NCBI GenBank assembly: GCA_036346355.1
Contig: CM070588.1
Location: forward strand, 16,787,914 to 16,851,913
Source of the DNA: Rhipidocladum racemiflorum
Taxonomy: Eukaryota > Streptophyta > Magnoliopsida > Poales > Poaceae
DNA: 64,000 nt
Direction of reading: 5' to 3'
Shown here: positions 11,123-21,799 of the stretch, one piece after another
Layout: each line of letters begins with the position of its first letter
Numbering within the stretch: position 1 is the first letter of the stretch
Position numbers and translations under genes: made by a program
The notes under the pieces: generated by a model
The model's input: only the letters and a program-made list of their open reading frames with translations
Databases searched by the model: none
What the model was told of the DNA's origin: nothing

Positions 11123-13441
11123 TAATCACTATTTACTCATCAAGAGAGTCCAACCGGTTTTAAAATTTACATAACAATTTCTTTCTCTAGTTACCGTACC
11201 CAACACTTTTAATTAAGGTTTAAGATGCTTATCACAAAGACACCCAACCAAGACTACATTGACATGATCCCCACGGATCACCAAATCATATAACAACGTA
11301 TTCTATGTTTCAAACATAGTACTTCAACAGCTACTTGAGCATGATCAACCTACCAATTTTATACAATCCATACGTCAATTTCTCGACAACAAAACTTACT
11401 CAATCAATAAATGACTTCAACACATAAATGTTATCTCTACAAGACAAAATTCGCGAGTATGATTCTAGGATATACACTCATCAAGAATAAAATCCTACAT
11501 CATGTTAATTATCCATGGTCCACTCCATCACAACATGTTACAATAACCTCCATTTTTAATAAGGATTTTCAACAATTAATCTAAGCAATTACCACCACTA
11601 CTAAGTCGTCAATATCAATAATTTGCATAGTCATCAATCAACAACATTACCTTTAGCTACCCTATACATAGGTTATAACAAAATTACCACCACACAACAT
11701 ACTCCAACTATTTAAAATAGATTGAATACTAGCATTAACACTGCCCTTAACAACATCATTAACAATAAGTCTTATGTCTTCTCAATTGATATCAATACTA
11801 GCATTGTATAGACACAACTGGATACTTCCAAATATACTAGTAGTTTGCAACAACATAAATAGCAATTCTAATCAACTTCCAAGTTAAAGTCACTAGTCAA
11901 CACGATAAAATTTCTCTATTAACATGTAAAATTAGAGCATCTTTAACAACCAGCAAAGTTTCTTTAACAATATCAGTAATTTACATCATCTTAATATTCT
12001 AACTATGCATCAGAGTTTTAAACTTTAAACATTATCGGGGGTCATAAGCGCTTTTATAACATAGCAACAGATTCTAAGCATGTACATTAACACATTCAAT
12101 CATTCTCGCTAAGAGTAAACTACAACACTAGTAGTCTATTTATTCTCAAGCTAGAGATAACAACCGCATTGAATTGTTTCAACTCACAACTTAACTTAAC
12201 AATACGTCATCCCATAAACCACATTGGTACATGCTACAAAGCATGCTAAACAACAATTCTTACTAAGGACAAATGATTTCTGTCAAAAGACTACTTACAT
12301 TGTTTGCAGCATTTTAGTTTTAAAACTCATCCCAAATTCATATGGAAATTTGACTCTCAAAATTGCAATGAGACAAACCCAAACTTGGTCATGCAAAAGG
12401 AATTCTACAAAACACTTTTCAATCTCAAAGACTCCCATAGGGGAAAATGGTTGAAAGACAATTTTCTTAAAAGAAAACCAAGCGATCAAGTAATCCTTTT
12501 CAAATAAAACCTTAACACCAAACCTCAAACTTTCACGAAACAAGAAGGGTTTTCAAAGATGATTTCTCAAACTAGTAAAATGACGAAATCAAACACCACT
12601 TACTCCTACAAAGCCACAGAACTTCAGCCCTGACAACCAAGTCTGGCATAACGCCGCAATAAGTCTTTTGACCTTGAAGAAAGATAAACACAGGAATAAA
12701 TTGAATGCTTCTCCCCATAAAGCAATCAACAAATTAAGCATCAAAGCTGGAAAGGCGACCAAAAGAAGAGCAACACTAGACTCTTCTTCTTCGTCTTCAA
12801 CCAAGGAAGACAAAACCACATACCGCATACGGAACAATCCGCGAAAATCCAAGACCAAACACTTTTCTTTTGATTTCAATCGACTAAAAAAAACAAGAAG
12901 ACCAACCAAAACTGACCGTCGGAATGGTGAAAAACATCCGAAGGAAACCACCATCAACTCTTCTATTTGTCTCCAGTCAACTACCCGATCTACGATAGAA
13001 AAAGTAAGCACTCTTCTCCTACAGGGGTTAATAATTCTTCGGTGATGGCTTCAACCAGCCATACCGTTAAACCACACCCTTACTATTAACAAAAGTGGTG
13101 ACCGAAACCCTTCGGCACCACAACCCCACTTTATCACCACAACAAGCACAATTCAATCATTTATCTCATTATCAAATGAAGCATTCAACATCAAAGCTTA
13201 AATACATTATTTAAGCGTAAAGGAACGATACCCATACCCTTTCCTACTGTGCATCCATGTTTGTCAATTTTAGATTAGTTATACCACTTTTGCAAGTTTT
13301 AATGTTGCTATCCTATGACAAAATTTTAGTTAAAACCTAAGCCATGTTTCTAAGTTATCCCACATCACATTTTAGTTGTAACCTAAGGTATGACACTAAA
13401 AATACACATTTCAAGGACCTACAGCCCGCTCTGATACCAAC
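11123..13441 (-). mobile_element. Internal region of LTR element B (minus strand), non-coding part
   Basis: This AT-rich 2.3 kb adjoins the primer site of element B and so is its 5' internal region read on the minus strand. The open frames in it (for example about 12589-13011) have no recognisable gag features. A gypsy or copia gag is normally found within this distance, so B may be a non-autonomous large retrotransposon derivative. The rest of B lies left of element A, outside the window. Confidence 0.55.
13426..13439 (-). other. Primer binding site of element B
   Basis: On the minus strand TGGTATCAGAGC follows the LTR end GTGTTACA after three bases. This sets B on the minus strand, with its internal region to the left. 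Confidence 0.85.
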
Positions 13442-15673
13442 TGTAACACCCCGGCATTTAATATGCCCGAATGCTACCAAACATAGATCAAGCAACCTCT
13501 AAATACCACAATTACAAGTAAATTACAGGAAAGGAGCAAATGCTAATACCGAAAATTTTGGCAGCATCTCCTTTCTTTTTCCATGATTCAAAGCAACAAC
13601 AAAGTATCACAAGTTATATCATAATGGAAAGCATCTAAAACAGCAATAATAGGTGACATAGCAACAATTTAAGTCCAGGATAAAGCATTCAACCACTTCA
13701 TGAGCTAAACGAATCAAATAATAAGACCGAGCACACAGTTAAGCAATTCTCCAAGTTTCATGGCATTACTTTTATTATCATGACTCCAAATGATAACACT
13801 GTCTAATTTGTGTGGAGCTACGTGTAGATGTGTAGCTAAACCCTTTTTCCCGCATGCCGGTTTCATGGTACCTAAGAAAAACAACATAAACACAAGCGTG
13901 AGTTCATCACTCAGCAAGTATATTGCAATGGAACAAGAAAATACATTCCAATACCTTCATCACCACTTTTCACATACGACATCATACACACCTCATATTC
14001 ATAGTGTAAGCATATCATTGACATCATCATAAATCATCCTCATATAACATCCTCATATAATGCAATGCAATGTGATGCACATATCTCCTGGAAAGTCATA
14101 CCGGTATGGTTGAGTACACACCCGTCGGTGTGCACCCTCTCCCCCCTTCCATCCCGAAGATGGAGGGTGCCTACTCCTCGCTTCCATACACCGCGGTGAA
14201 TGGAATCACGATGTAGGACTTACTCATTGGCTCTCCGGAATAGTCATAACTTTCTCACCGACCTTCCCCGGACTAGTTATGACTTTCTCACCGCCCGGGC
14301 CATGTATAATGCCATGTATGCAAATATGCCAACATCATATTTAACTTGTACATTAACACATGGCATCACAATATAATAGACCGTAATTATCATATCAATG
14401 GCAAACATTAAAGCATCGCATGTTAACACATCATAAATTCAATTGCAACTCATCAAAACTAGCTACCTACAACTCGCTACCCATTCCAATACACTTGCCT
14501 CAACCACGGGCGACGGATTGGCGAGAAGTAGAAGGCACTCCCGGGGTCACACCACCTGCACATAGGTACCACACACTCACAATCATGTCCACAAAATAGT
14601 ACGCAAACACTCTTCTACCCCGACATCGCAAACTACTCGCAAAACCCAAAAACAGAGGTTCTGTCCCGTCGCGACAGCAGCCTTCCAAAAGGCATAACTC
14701 GGGTTCTAAGACTCCGAATCGATTAAATGAGTACATCCTCGCGTATCTTAGGAAATTTCCTAATTTTTTCTAAATATATGGAAAAGCTGATTCAGATTAT
14801 AAAGTTGTTTAATCTACAAAATACCGTGATCTACTCCAATCACGTCACAGATTTTAATACGTTCGGTAAAAAGAGCATAACTTTCAAACGGCTGGGCGGA
14901 ATTGGATGTTCTTTATACCCACTGAAAGGTATTGAAATTACCTACAACTTCTTCAACAGACGTACAACCAAATTCCGATTCTAAATTGGCGAAAACCCAA
15001 ACCCTAGGTCGACTGCTCATGTTGCCCGAAACAGAGAACGTGGCAAACTCAAGATTCCATCTAATCTACTCAATTCCAGCACCACCAATGGATCTAAAAA
15101 CATGATATTAACCCTTGGAACATATCCTAGACCAACTCCAAGGATTCCCATGGCCATACCTTCGCCCGACGCACAAAAACCCAACGGATCTCCTCCCGGT
15201 TCGCGCGATCTCCTTCCTCGCTCCAAATCCACCGGATCTCCTCGTCGCAGAGCGCTCCAATGGACGGATCTTCTAGGTGTTGAGGTGGATAACTCCCCTA
15301 GGGGCAGCAAGGGTGGTGGAGAGGTGAGGAGAGGGGTGGAGGAGCAAGGGGGCGCAAGCAAGGGAGAGGGGAGGTGGGGGTGGCGGCTAGGGCACCATGG
15401 GGGGCGCACAAGGGGAAATAAGGTGGGGGCTGACGCCACAAGGAGTCCAACCAGGATTCCCACTCCCACATGGGCCCGAACACCTCCCCACTAAAGCCCA
15501 CGACCCTTCCTTTTAGGCCCAATCTCCCCCGGAAAGGCCCAGACTCCCGGAAACGGCCCGGAAAAGTGATTAAACTCCATACCGTAAGGTTTCAACCTCC
15601 AATTCCATACTTCATAATGTTTTTAACCTCAACATTCACATTTTATAAGGTCACGACACTCCGTGGTGTCACA
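13442..15673 (-). repeat. 5' LTR of element B (minus strand)
   Basis: On the minus strand it runs from TGTGACACC to GGTGTTACA, 2232 bp, with the primer site just beyond the end. It abuts the MULE terminal repeat at 15674 exactly where homology to the other MULE end begins, so B inserted into that repeat. The minus-strand sequence has TATAAAAT near its start (about 15640) as a possible TATA box. The partner LTR would be outside the window. Confidence 0.8.
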
Positions 15674-15935
15674 GCCATCGTCGGCCGGCCACAGTCCTCT
15701 CCCTCGCGAGATCCCGCCACCAGCCCTGCAGGGCGAGGTCGCCGCTACCGTGTCAGCCACGATTCACACGGATGCCGCCGCCGCCCTGGTTCACGCGGCG
15801 ACCGCTGGCGCTGCCCTGCTTCCCACGGCCGCTGCTATCGCCCTTATTCACAGGGACGCCACTGCCGCCGCCGTGGATAACATGGACGCCGATGCCATGG
15901 TTTACGCGAATGAAGACGTCGCCACCCTGGTTCAC
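15674..15935 (+). repeat. Left terminal inverted repeat of the MULE (inner part)
   Basis: It starts GCCATCGTCGGCCGGCC and pairs with the right repeat. It contains internally repeated GCC-rich units around GCCCTGGTTCAC and one extra unit absent from the right end. The outer tip is missing, cut by element B. Confidence 0.85.
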
Positions 15936-16170
15936 GTGGACGCCGATGCCATGGTTTACGTGAACAAAGACGCCACCGCCGTCTTGATATTGCCGCCACT
16001 ACACCCTGATGATGGAGTGTTTGACGCCTCTCCACCGTTTGCGACTTCGACTTGTGCGGCTAGCATGGCAATGGATCCACCAGCATGATTCCTTAAGCAT
16101 CCTATAACCACAAGCCAGATGCAAAAGCATCGGAACACACCCAAACGGAAATCACCTTTTTCCTCTCACT

Positions 16171-16253
16171 GTAAGTATAGATTCAATCAATCGACTTATA
16201 TCATGTAATTATAAATTATTTTTTGGCATTGATTCTCTTTTATAATATTGTAG
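16171..16253 (+). other. Candidate intron upstream of the transposase coding frame
   Basis: A strong donor, ACT/GTAAGTAT, lies at 16171 and an acceptor, ATTGTAG, ends at 16253. Downstream the FAR1 frame is open from 16254. The upstream exon has no methionine before an in-frame stop at about 16105, so the true first exon is uncertain. Confidence 0.45.
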
Positions 16254-18542
16254 TGTTCCTCATTTATACCTGAGTGTCAAGAAGGTTTGAAGCCTTCGGT
16301 AGGAATGACATTTGATAGCGTTGTGGCCGTGGAGCAATTTTACAAGTCCTATGCACATGAAGTTGGATTCTCAGTTCGTATTGGGCAGCAAAAGGAGAAT
16401 GAGGTAATTTTGTCCAAGAGATACTATTGTTCAAGGGAAGGTTATAGGATGGATAAAGGTAAAAAAATCATTGATCAATCTGGGAAAAAAAGAAAGACAC
16501 ATAAAGTGGTGGAATCTAGATGTGGATGTGATGCACACATTTTTGTGAAGCTTGGTAGTGATAATAAGTATAGGATAGCTTCAATGGTTGAGCATCATAA
16601 CCATGGACTTGTATCTCCAGATAAGCTTCATTTGATTAGATCCAATTGCCATGTTAGTGAGAGAGCAAAGAATACTTTGTACACCTGTCATAAAGCTAGC
16701 ATTGGAACCTTACAGGCATACAAACTTCTTCATGTGACTGAGGGGGGTTTTGAGAATGTTGGGTGCACGTTGAGGGATTTGCAGAACTACTACTGTGATC
16801 TTAGGACAAAAATCAAGAATGCAGATGCCCAAATGTTTGTGGCGCAACTAGAGAGAAAGAAGGAAGTGAATTCTGCATTTTATTTTGATTTTGAAGTGGA
16901 CGAACGAGGAAGGCTGGTATGTGTGTTTTGGGCTGATGCCATGAGTAGGAAAAATTATAGCCTTTTTGGTGATATGGTTTCTTTCGATTCAACATATACC
17001 ACTAACCAATATAACATGATCTTTGTGCCATTTATTGGAATCAATCACACTTGCAAAGTGTTTTTTAGGGGTTGCATTCCTATCAAATGAAAAGATCGAG
17101 TCATATGTATGGTTATTTAAGACCTTTCTTAAAGCCATGGGTGGAGTAGCCCCTTGTCTTATCATAACAGGTGAAGATGCGAGCATGAAAGTGGCTATTA
17201 ATCAGATTCTACTAGAAACAACTCACAGACTTTGCATGTGGCATATCATGGAAAATGTCCCTGAGAAGGTCGGACCACCTGTGAGAGAGGATCCAGTTTT
17301 TTGGGCTAGATTGAACTCATGTGTTTGGGGCTTTGAAACTGCAGAGGAATTTGAGTCACAATGGAATTCTATCATTTCTAATTTTCAGCTCACAAAAAAT
17401 GAATGGTTGTCTAAAAGGTTTGACATGCGTCATCAATGGATACCGGCATACTTTATGAACATACATCTAGCAGGCATTCTTAGGACTACACTTAGGACTA
17501 CATCACGGTCAGAGAGTGCAAATTCATTTTTTTAACCATTTCATTCATCAAAAATTGTCATTTGTTGAGTTTTGGCTTAGGTTTGACACAGCTTTGGAGT
17601 GTCAGCGCCAAGAGGAGTTGAAGGCTGACAACAAAAGCATACATACTACTCCTCAACTGATGACACCATGGGCCATGGAGAAGCAATGTAGTATGTTATA
17701 TACACATGAAGTGTTTGGAAAATTTCAAGAAGAAATAGTATTTGCTAGAGACCATTGTTGTGTTCAAGGCATTACACAAGGCGATGAGATAAAAATTGTG
17801 ATCATTAGCAGCCCGTCTGAAAAAGATCGGGAGGTTCATTTGAATAAGTCAAATATGATTGGCAGCTGCTCATGTAAATTATATGAGTCAAAAGGCATCC
17901 CGTGCTACCATATCATTCAAGTGCTTAGAGCTGAGAAACAGAATGAGTTACCACAGAGTTATATTATGAAAAGATGGGAGAAAAGGTGTAAAAGGTATTT
18001 ACAGAGCCAATTTAAATATTTTATTGTTTCGTGACATGCCTTGTTTTCTTGCAAAAGCTAAGAAGTTTGCTAAACTATAATTTTCTAGGGACAATTTCTT
18101 TGATGGAGAAGGGAACCTACTAGAAGATAAACCTGTAGACTCCTTGGAGGTGGCAATGAGAAAAAAGATTTCAGATTTATGCAACAAGTTTGAAGATCTT
18201 ATCCCAAAGGCTAAGCACTCGGATGAAGCTATGAACTTCTTAATATTCAGTTTGTCCAACCTAGAGGTGCCTCTCCAAAAGATGGTCCCCGCTGCTAGCA
18301 TTACTAAACAGGACAAATATGAAGCTTTCATTGGTAGCCAAATTCCAAATGAAGTCGACATACATCCACCAAATGATATACATTCAAAGGGGAGATGCAA
18401 AAGAATCAAGAGAAGTAAGGAGACAAAGGTGGTTCTCAAGTCAGGAGGCAAGGATAGAATTGCACGTATGTGCAGGAATTGTAAACAAACAGGGCTACAT
18501 GATGCACGCAATTGCCCAAACAAACAAACTAGTGGGCAATAG
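16254..18542 (+). pseudogene. FAR1/FHY3-related Mutator transposase with two frameshifts
   Basis: The protein would bind the MULE ends and cut and join DNA in the nucleus. The frame is open from 16254 (FIPECQEG) and has no clear ATG at 16287, where the codon is TTG. It contains a FAR1 zinc domain (CGCDAH then EHHNHG), then a MULE DDE core with the first Asp in VSFDSTY, the second in GEDASMK, and CMWHI. A SWIM zinc finger, CSCKLYES with CYH, and a C-terminal CCHC knuckle starting CRNCKQTG follow. The frame shifts at T runs near 17061-17066 and 17527-17533. A 94-bp intron (17995-18088, GTATTT to TTCTAG, phase 2) joins the SWIM part to the C-terminal exon in frame. It is otherwise nearly intact. 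It could be a young pseudogene, or intact if the T runs are sequencing errors. Confidence 0.85.
17995..18088 (+). other. Phase-2 intron in the MULE transposase
   Basis: The donor AAAG/GTATTT and acceptor TTTTCTAG/GG splice an Arg codon (AG+G) and restore one frame across a region that otherwise has stops. FAR1-type transposases commonly have introns. Confidence 0.7.
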
Positions 18543-18940
18543 TAAGCATTTCAGCTGTTTGTACTGATTTTGTCTTTGAGAATGTCACTCTGTCACACAT
18601 TTCACAATCTGGAAAATAGAAGAATTTAGCTCCAATTATCAATCTTAATACAACATATTACACTCTCAGTCATGCACTATAAGACACAAACTCTCAGTCA
18701 TACATTTAACAACAATCTGGAAAAAACATACACTGCAATATCAAACAATTCAGCTTCAAATGTCAATCCCTTTATCTCTATCTTGCTCCACTTCAAGACC
18801 TCCTCAGCCACCACCCAGCATGCGCACATGGACATAGAGTACAAATCAGTGTGAGGTAGAATCAGCACCCACCTGTTGTTCAAAGCCATGCATTCCATCA
18901 AAAGAGAATACACAACCTTTCAAACAAACACAACATGACA
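18543..18940. other. Region between transposase end and IPT-like fragment
   Basis: Open minus-strand DNA at 18698-18913 encodes about 70 residues that I do not recognise. It could be the continuation of the captured gene or the 3' untranslated parts of two convergent MULE transcripts. Confidence 0.3.
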
Positions 18941-18948
18941 AGTCTGCA

Positions 18949-19227
18949 TCAAAAACTCAATGTAGAATCAACATCCAACAATTTCTTGTGGTTATCATCA
19001 TGGAGATGTAACATAGTTCTAGAGGAACCAATCTTAATCTCATCAGATTCTTTTCTTGTTAAATACAATCTGAAAAACTCATCAAATTCACGAACTCCAA
19101 TGGCCTGCCGTAGTCCTTTGGCATAAACAGCATCAGGATGATATATATTGCGCACTTCATCTAGCAGGTCAGCATCAACCATCCAACCAACCCTTTGATT
19201 GACATAACTATCCATAACATGAAGATC
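18949..19227 (-). pseudogene. Isopentenyltransferase (IPT)-like gene fragment inside the MULE
   Basis: An 88-residue minus-strand frame starts at 19215 and similarity begins slightly upstream. It contains SYVNQRV, LLDEVRNIY and KGLRQAIGVREFDEFFR, which resemble the C-terminal half of plant adenylate isopentenyltransferases, enzymes that make cytokinin precursors in plastids. The N-terminal P-loop and catalytic half are absent, so it cannot be an active enzyme. It lies next to the right inverted repeat and would be read from it, convergent with the transposase. The frame ends soon after LLDVDSTLSF. It is probably host DNA captured by the MULE. The family assignment is from memory of IPT motifs and should be checked. 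Confidence 0.6.
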
Positions 19228-19252
19228 GGTAAAAGTGTGTTGTAGTAGCCAG

Positions 19253-19492
19253 CATCAACCAGGGCGGCGACGTCTTCGTTCGTGTGATCCACGACGGCAG
19301 CGGTGGCGTCCCTGTGAATCAGGGCAGTAGCAATGGCCACAGGAACCAGGGCGGCAGCGTCGGCAGCCGTGTGAACCAGGGCAGCAGCGGCGGCATCCGC
19401 GTGAATCGTGGCTGACATGGCAGCGGCGACCTCGCCCTGTAGGGTCGGCGGCGGGATCTCGCGAGGGAGAGGACTATGGCCGGCCGACGATG
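19253..19492 (-). repeat. Right terminal inverted repeat of the MULE (inner part)
   Basis: It is the reverse complement of the left repeat, ending outward in the same GGCCGGCCGACGATGGC block. Homology stops at 19492 only because the left copy is truncated there; the right repeat probably continues outward. A minus-strand frame stays open through it for about 200 codons, rich in Ala. Confidence 0.85.
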
Positions 19493-19770
19493 GCATCTCG
19501 CGAGTGTAGGGTCGGGGCGCGGAGGCGTCTTCGTTCGCGGGAAAGAGATGGACGCCTCGCATGACGGCGCCTTGCGACGAGAGCGTTACAGAGTCGAAGC
19601 AGTAAGGGCCGATGGGGAAAAAAAAACAGCGACGCTGGCGAGTGTTTTCTTGCAAAAAGGATACGGTTTGCACGCCCACCGAGAGATCTTCATCTATCGG
19701 TCCAGAATTTACAATTGCACGATTGCACCAGCAACCTCGGTTGCACCAGATACGATCCCTTTTCTTTGAG

Positions 19771-21202
19771 GCAGTCAACCCAGATCTGCATACTCAAAAG
19801 ACTTCAAATAATGACTTGTTCATGTCTAAAGTGACCAGTGATAATGTATCAGGAGGAAAGTCAGGTGCTGGTAGAGGATTTATAGCTCAGGAAATGGATG
19901 CAATAAGGTAAGATGGTAGAATTTGCTTTCAGGTATTTGGATGCACAAAATCTCCGATTTATTACAATTCACAGAGGTCCAGATTACCTAACAAGAGTTA
20001 ATAGGGGCATTGTTGATTATTGTGTAGTGAAGAAATATGCAAACACGCAATTACTAAGGAAGCAATTGTGGTTGTAAAATTTTTGGGGGCAGTCACATAG
20101 CAGGACAGGCTGATTTTGTCATTTGTATGAAGGCAATAGCTTTTTTCTGTAATATTTATTTCCTTTGAAATTCCGTCTTCAGATTCTGATGCAAGAGAAT
20201 ATGATGATTGAAGTGTTCTATTGGATTATGTACCTGCCAATCGAAACTTTAGTTCGTGTTCTTGTAGTTTGGTGCATCCTAAAGAAAAGAAATGCCTCTG
20301 GACCCTTTGCAAGCGAGCAACAAAATGAAATGAAGCTGCTACCACTTGGGATTTACAGTTGTGATTGTTGCACTGAAGGCGAAGTAATGTTTTTATCTTT
20401 CATTTGTAGTAGTATGTAACATGTAGCATTAGTCCATGGCTTTGTTGTCTGCATTATGTAGAGCTGACTCAGAGCAGCCCGTGGGTGCTTGTAATTTTAC
20501 TTTACTTTCTAATCTAGAAATAAGTGATTTCTCTCGCGATATTATCACATAGGCGGCTGTTACGGACTTACAGTCGATGGAATGGCAGCCCAGATGAACA
20601 AAATGCTGTCAACCCAAAAGATTTCAAGCTTAGGCAATGAAGCACATGTTGCAAAAGCATGCTCATAAAAAAATCATTTTCATTTATATAGAGCATTTTT
20701 TTTACTTTCGGGAATACATAGTCCGACATTTCAATATACTATTTAAGAGAATGTGTTCAACTAACTCTAAGATGATTTAATGCGATGTGATTGGAAAAAT
20801 TCATCGGAGCCTTTTATTTTTGCTATATATCTTTTTTCATATGTAAATGAGTATATACATAAATTATATTATAAAAAGTGGATTTTGATGAATTTTTTAT
20901 AGAACTCAATTAAGAGTATATTATTAGAGTATGATTAAAAGTATAAAGAGGTATAACTAATTTGTTTAAACGTTATAGAAGTGGAAATATATACTACGAG
21001 AGTATGAAACCATTTTCCTCTGTATATCAAACGGAAGCCTCTATCGCTGAACTTCACAAATTGTGGGCACCTGGGTAACATAGGCCTAACAATAACATCT
21101 ACCTCAGTTCATACTTTATGCATCGATCCATGGAGCTGTTACGATGCTGCTACTAACACGCAAAAGAAGGCCGTTCATCGCTTAAACGCAGGAGTACTGC
21201 AA
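19771..21202. other. Intergenic DNA with unrecognised short open stretches
   Basis: Short coding-like stretches occur on the plus strand at about 19780-19915, 19930-20085 and 20165-20360. They are separated by stops and by a GT...AG gap of only 25 bp, too short for a normal plant intron. I do not recognise the protein; it may be a decayed gene fragment. From 20420 to 21202 the DNA is AT-rich without features I can name and includes the downstream flank of the TDP2-like gene. Confidence 0.3.
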
Positions 21203-21799
21203 TCAGAATTTTTCACCCTGATGGGTAATTGTCAAAACAAGCCCGAAGTGGTCGCTGGGTAAGACAGGTAATTTCAGTTTGTGAACCTCCTTGCGGACTA
21301 CCTTCTCCTTGTAGTATGAGACGCCCGGTATCGCCTCCGTCCCGATCATCTCAATGCCATCGATCTTCAAATCTGCCAACTTGCACACAAACCTGTCCGG
21401 TCGCTTCTGCAGTGTTCGGTTGCCTGACAGCATGCCATTGGCTTTCGTATCAAAAGTCCAGCCATTTTCACCGGGCTTCATCTCAACCCAAGCATCAACC
21501 CAGCCGTCCGGTATAGGGAAGGGCCCATCTCCTTGGTCATCCCAGTTCATGTCCCCGCAAAATATCGCGTTGCGGAAGGCTCCCAGAATTCTCAGAGATT
21601 CATTTGCCTGAAATACTCGTTCCTTTCTGTACATCTGATCCCACCGGGGAGGTGCAGGGCAGGGGCTCTCTAGGTGGGCTGTGGCCAACACCAACTTGTT
21701 CATCCATCCAGCGTTGACACTTGCTATGCACAGCTCCCTTCCCATTATTGAGTTAGAAAATGGGATACAGTGAAATGAATTCACAGGCAATTTGCTCAT
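21203..21799 (-). CDS. TDP2: TDP2-like exon 4: catalytic C-terminal part
   Basis: From the acceptor AATGCAG/ATG at 21799 to TGA at 21203, 198 codons plus stop. It carries TAHLES, GDMNWDD, NGWTFDTKAN, QKRPDRFVC and LPSDHFGL, the conserved core of plant TDP2-type EEP proteins. The DNA downstream is AT-rich. Confidence 0.92.
   Translation of the reverse strand: MSKLPVNSFHCIPFSNSIMGRELCIASVNAGWMNKLVLATAHLESPCPAPPRWDQMYRKERVFQANESLRILGAFRNAIFCGDMNWDDQGDGPFPIPDGWVDAWVEMKPGENGWTFDTKANGMLSGNRTLQKRPDRFVCKLADLKIDGIEMIGTEAIPGVSYYKEKVVRKEVHKLKLPVLPSDHFGLVLTITHQGEKF

Larger units (their letters stand above)
15674..19770 (+). mobile_element. Mutator-like element with FAR1-type transposase and long inverted repeats
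   Basis: Positions 15674-15935 match the reverse complement of about 19253-19492, giving GC-rich inverted repeats of about 250 bp. Between them lie a plus-strand FAR1/MULE transposase and a minus-strand gene fragment. The left repeat is truncated by element B, so the true left end is outside the window. On the right the element extends past 19492; its last base is not certain and I set it near 19770 from loss of MULE-like composition. No target duplication could be identified. Confidence 0.8.

Noticed and set aside
12589..13045. 140- and 125-residue frames on opposite strands
   Set aside because: Each is the antisense of the other, with no recognised motif, in the internal region of element B.
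15017..15494. Long open frames on both strands in the LTR of B
   Set aside because: They overlap each other in GC-rich LTR DNA, are Pro/Arg/Ser-rich and show no domain.
15663..16088. Ala-rich 141-residue frame as first exon of the MULE transposase
   Set aside because: It is translated inverted-repeat DNA with GCC-rich repeat units and ends in a stop before the candidate splice donor.
19476..19911. Plus-strand frames at the MULE right end as a host gene
   Set aside because: They begin inside the inverted repeat, no family is recognised, and the only splice-like gap downstream is 25 bp.
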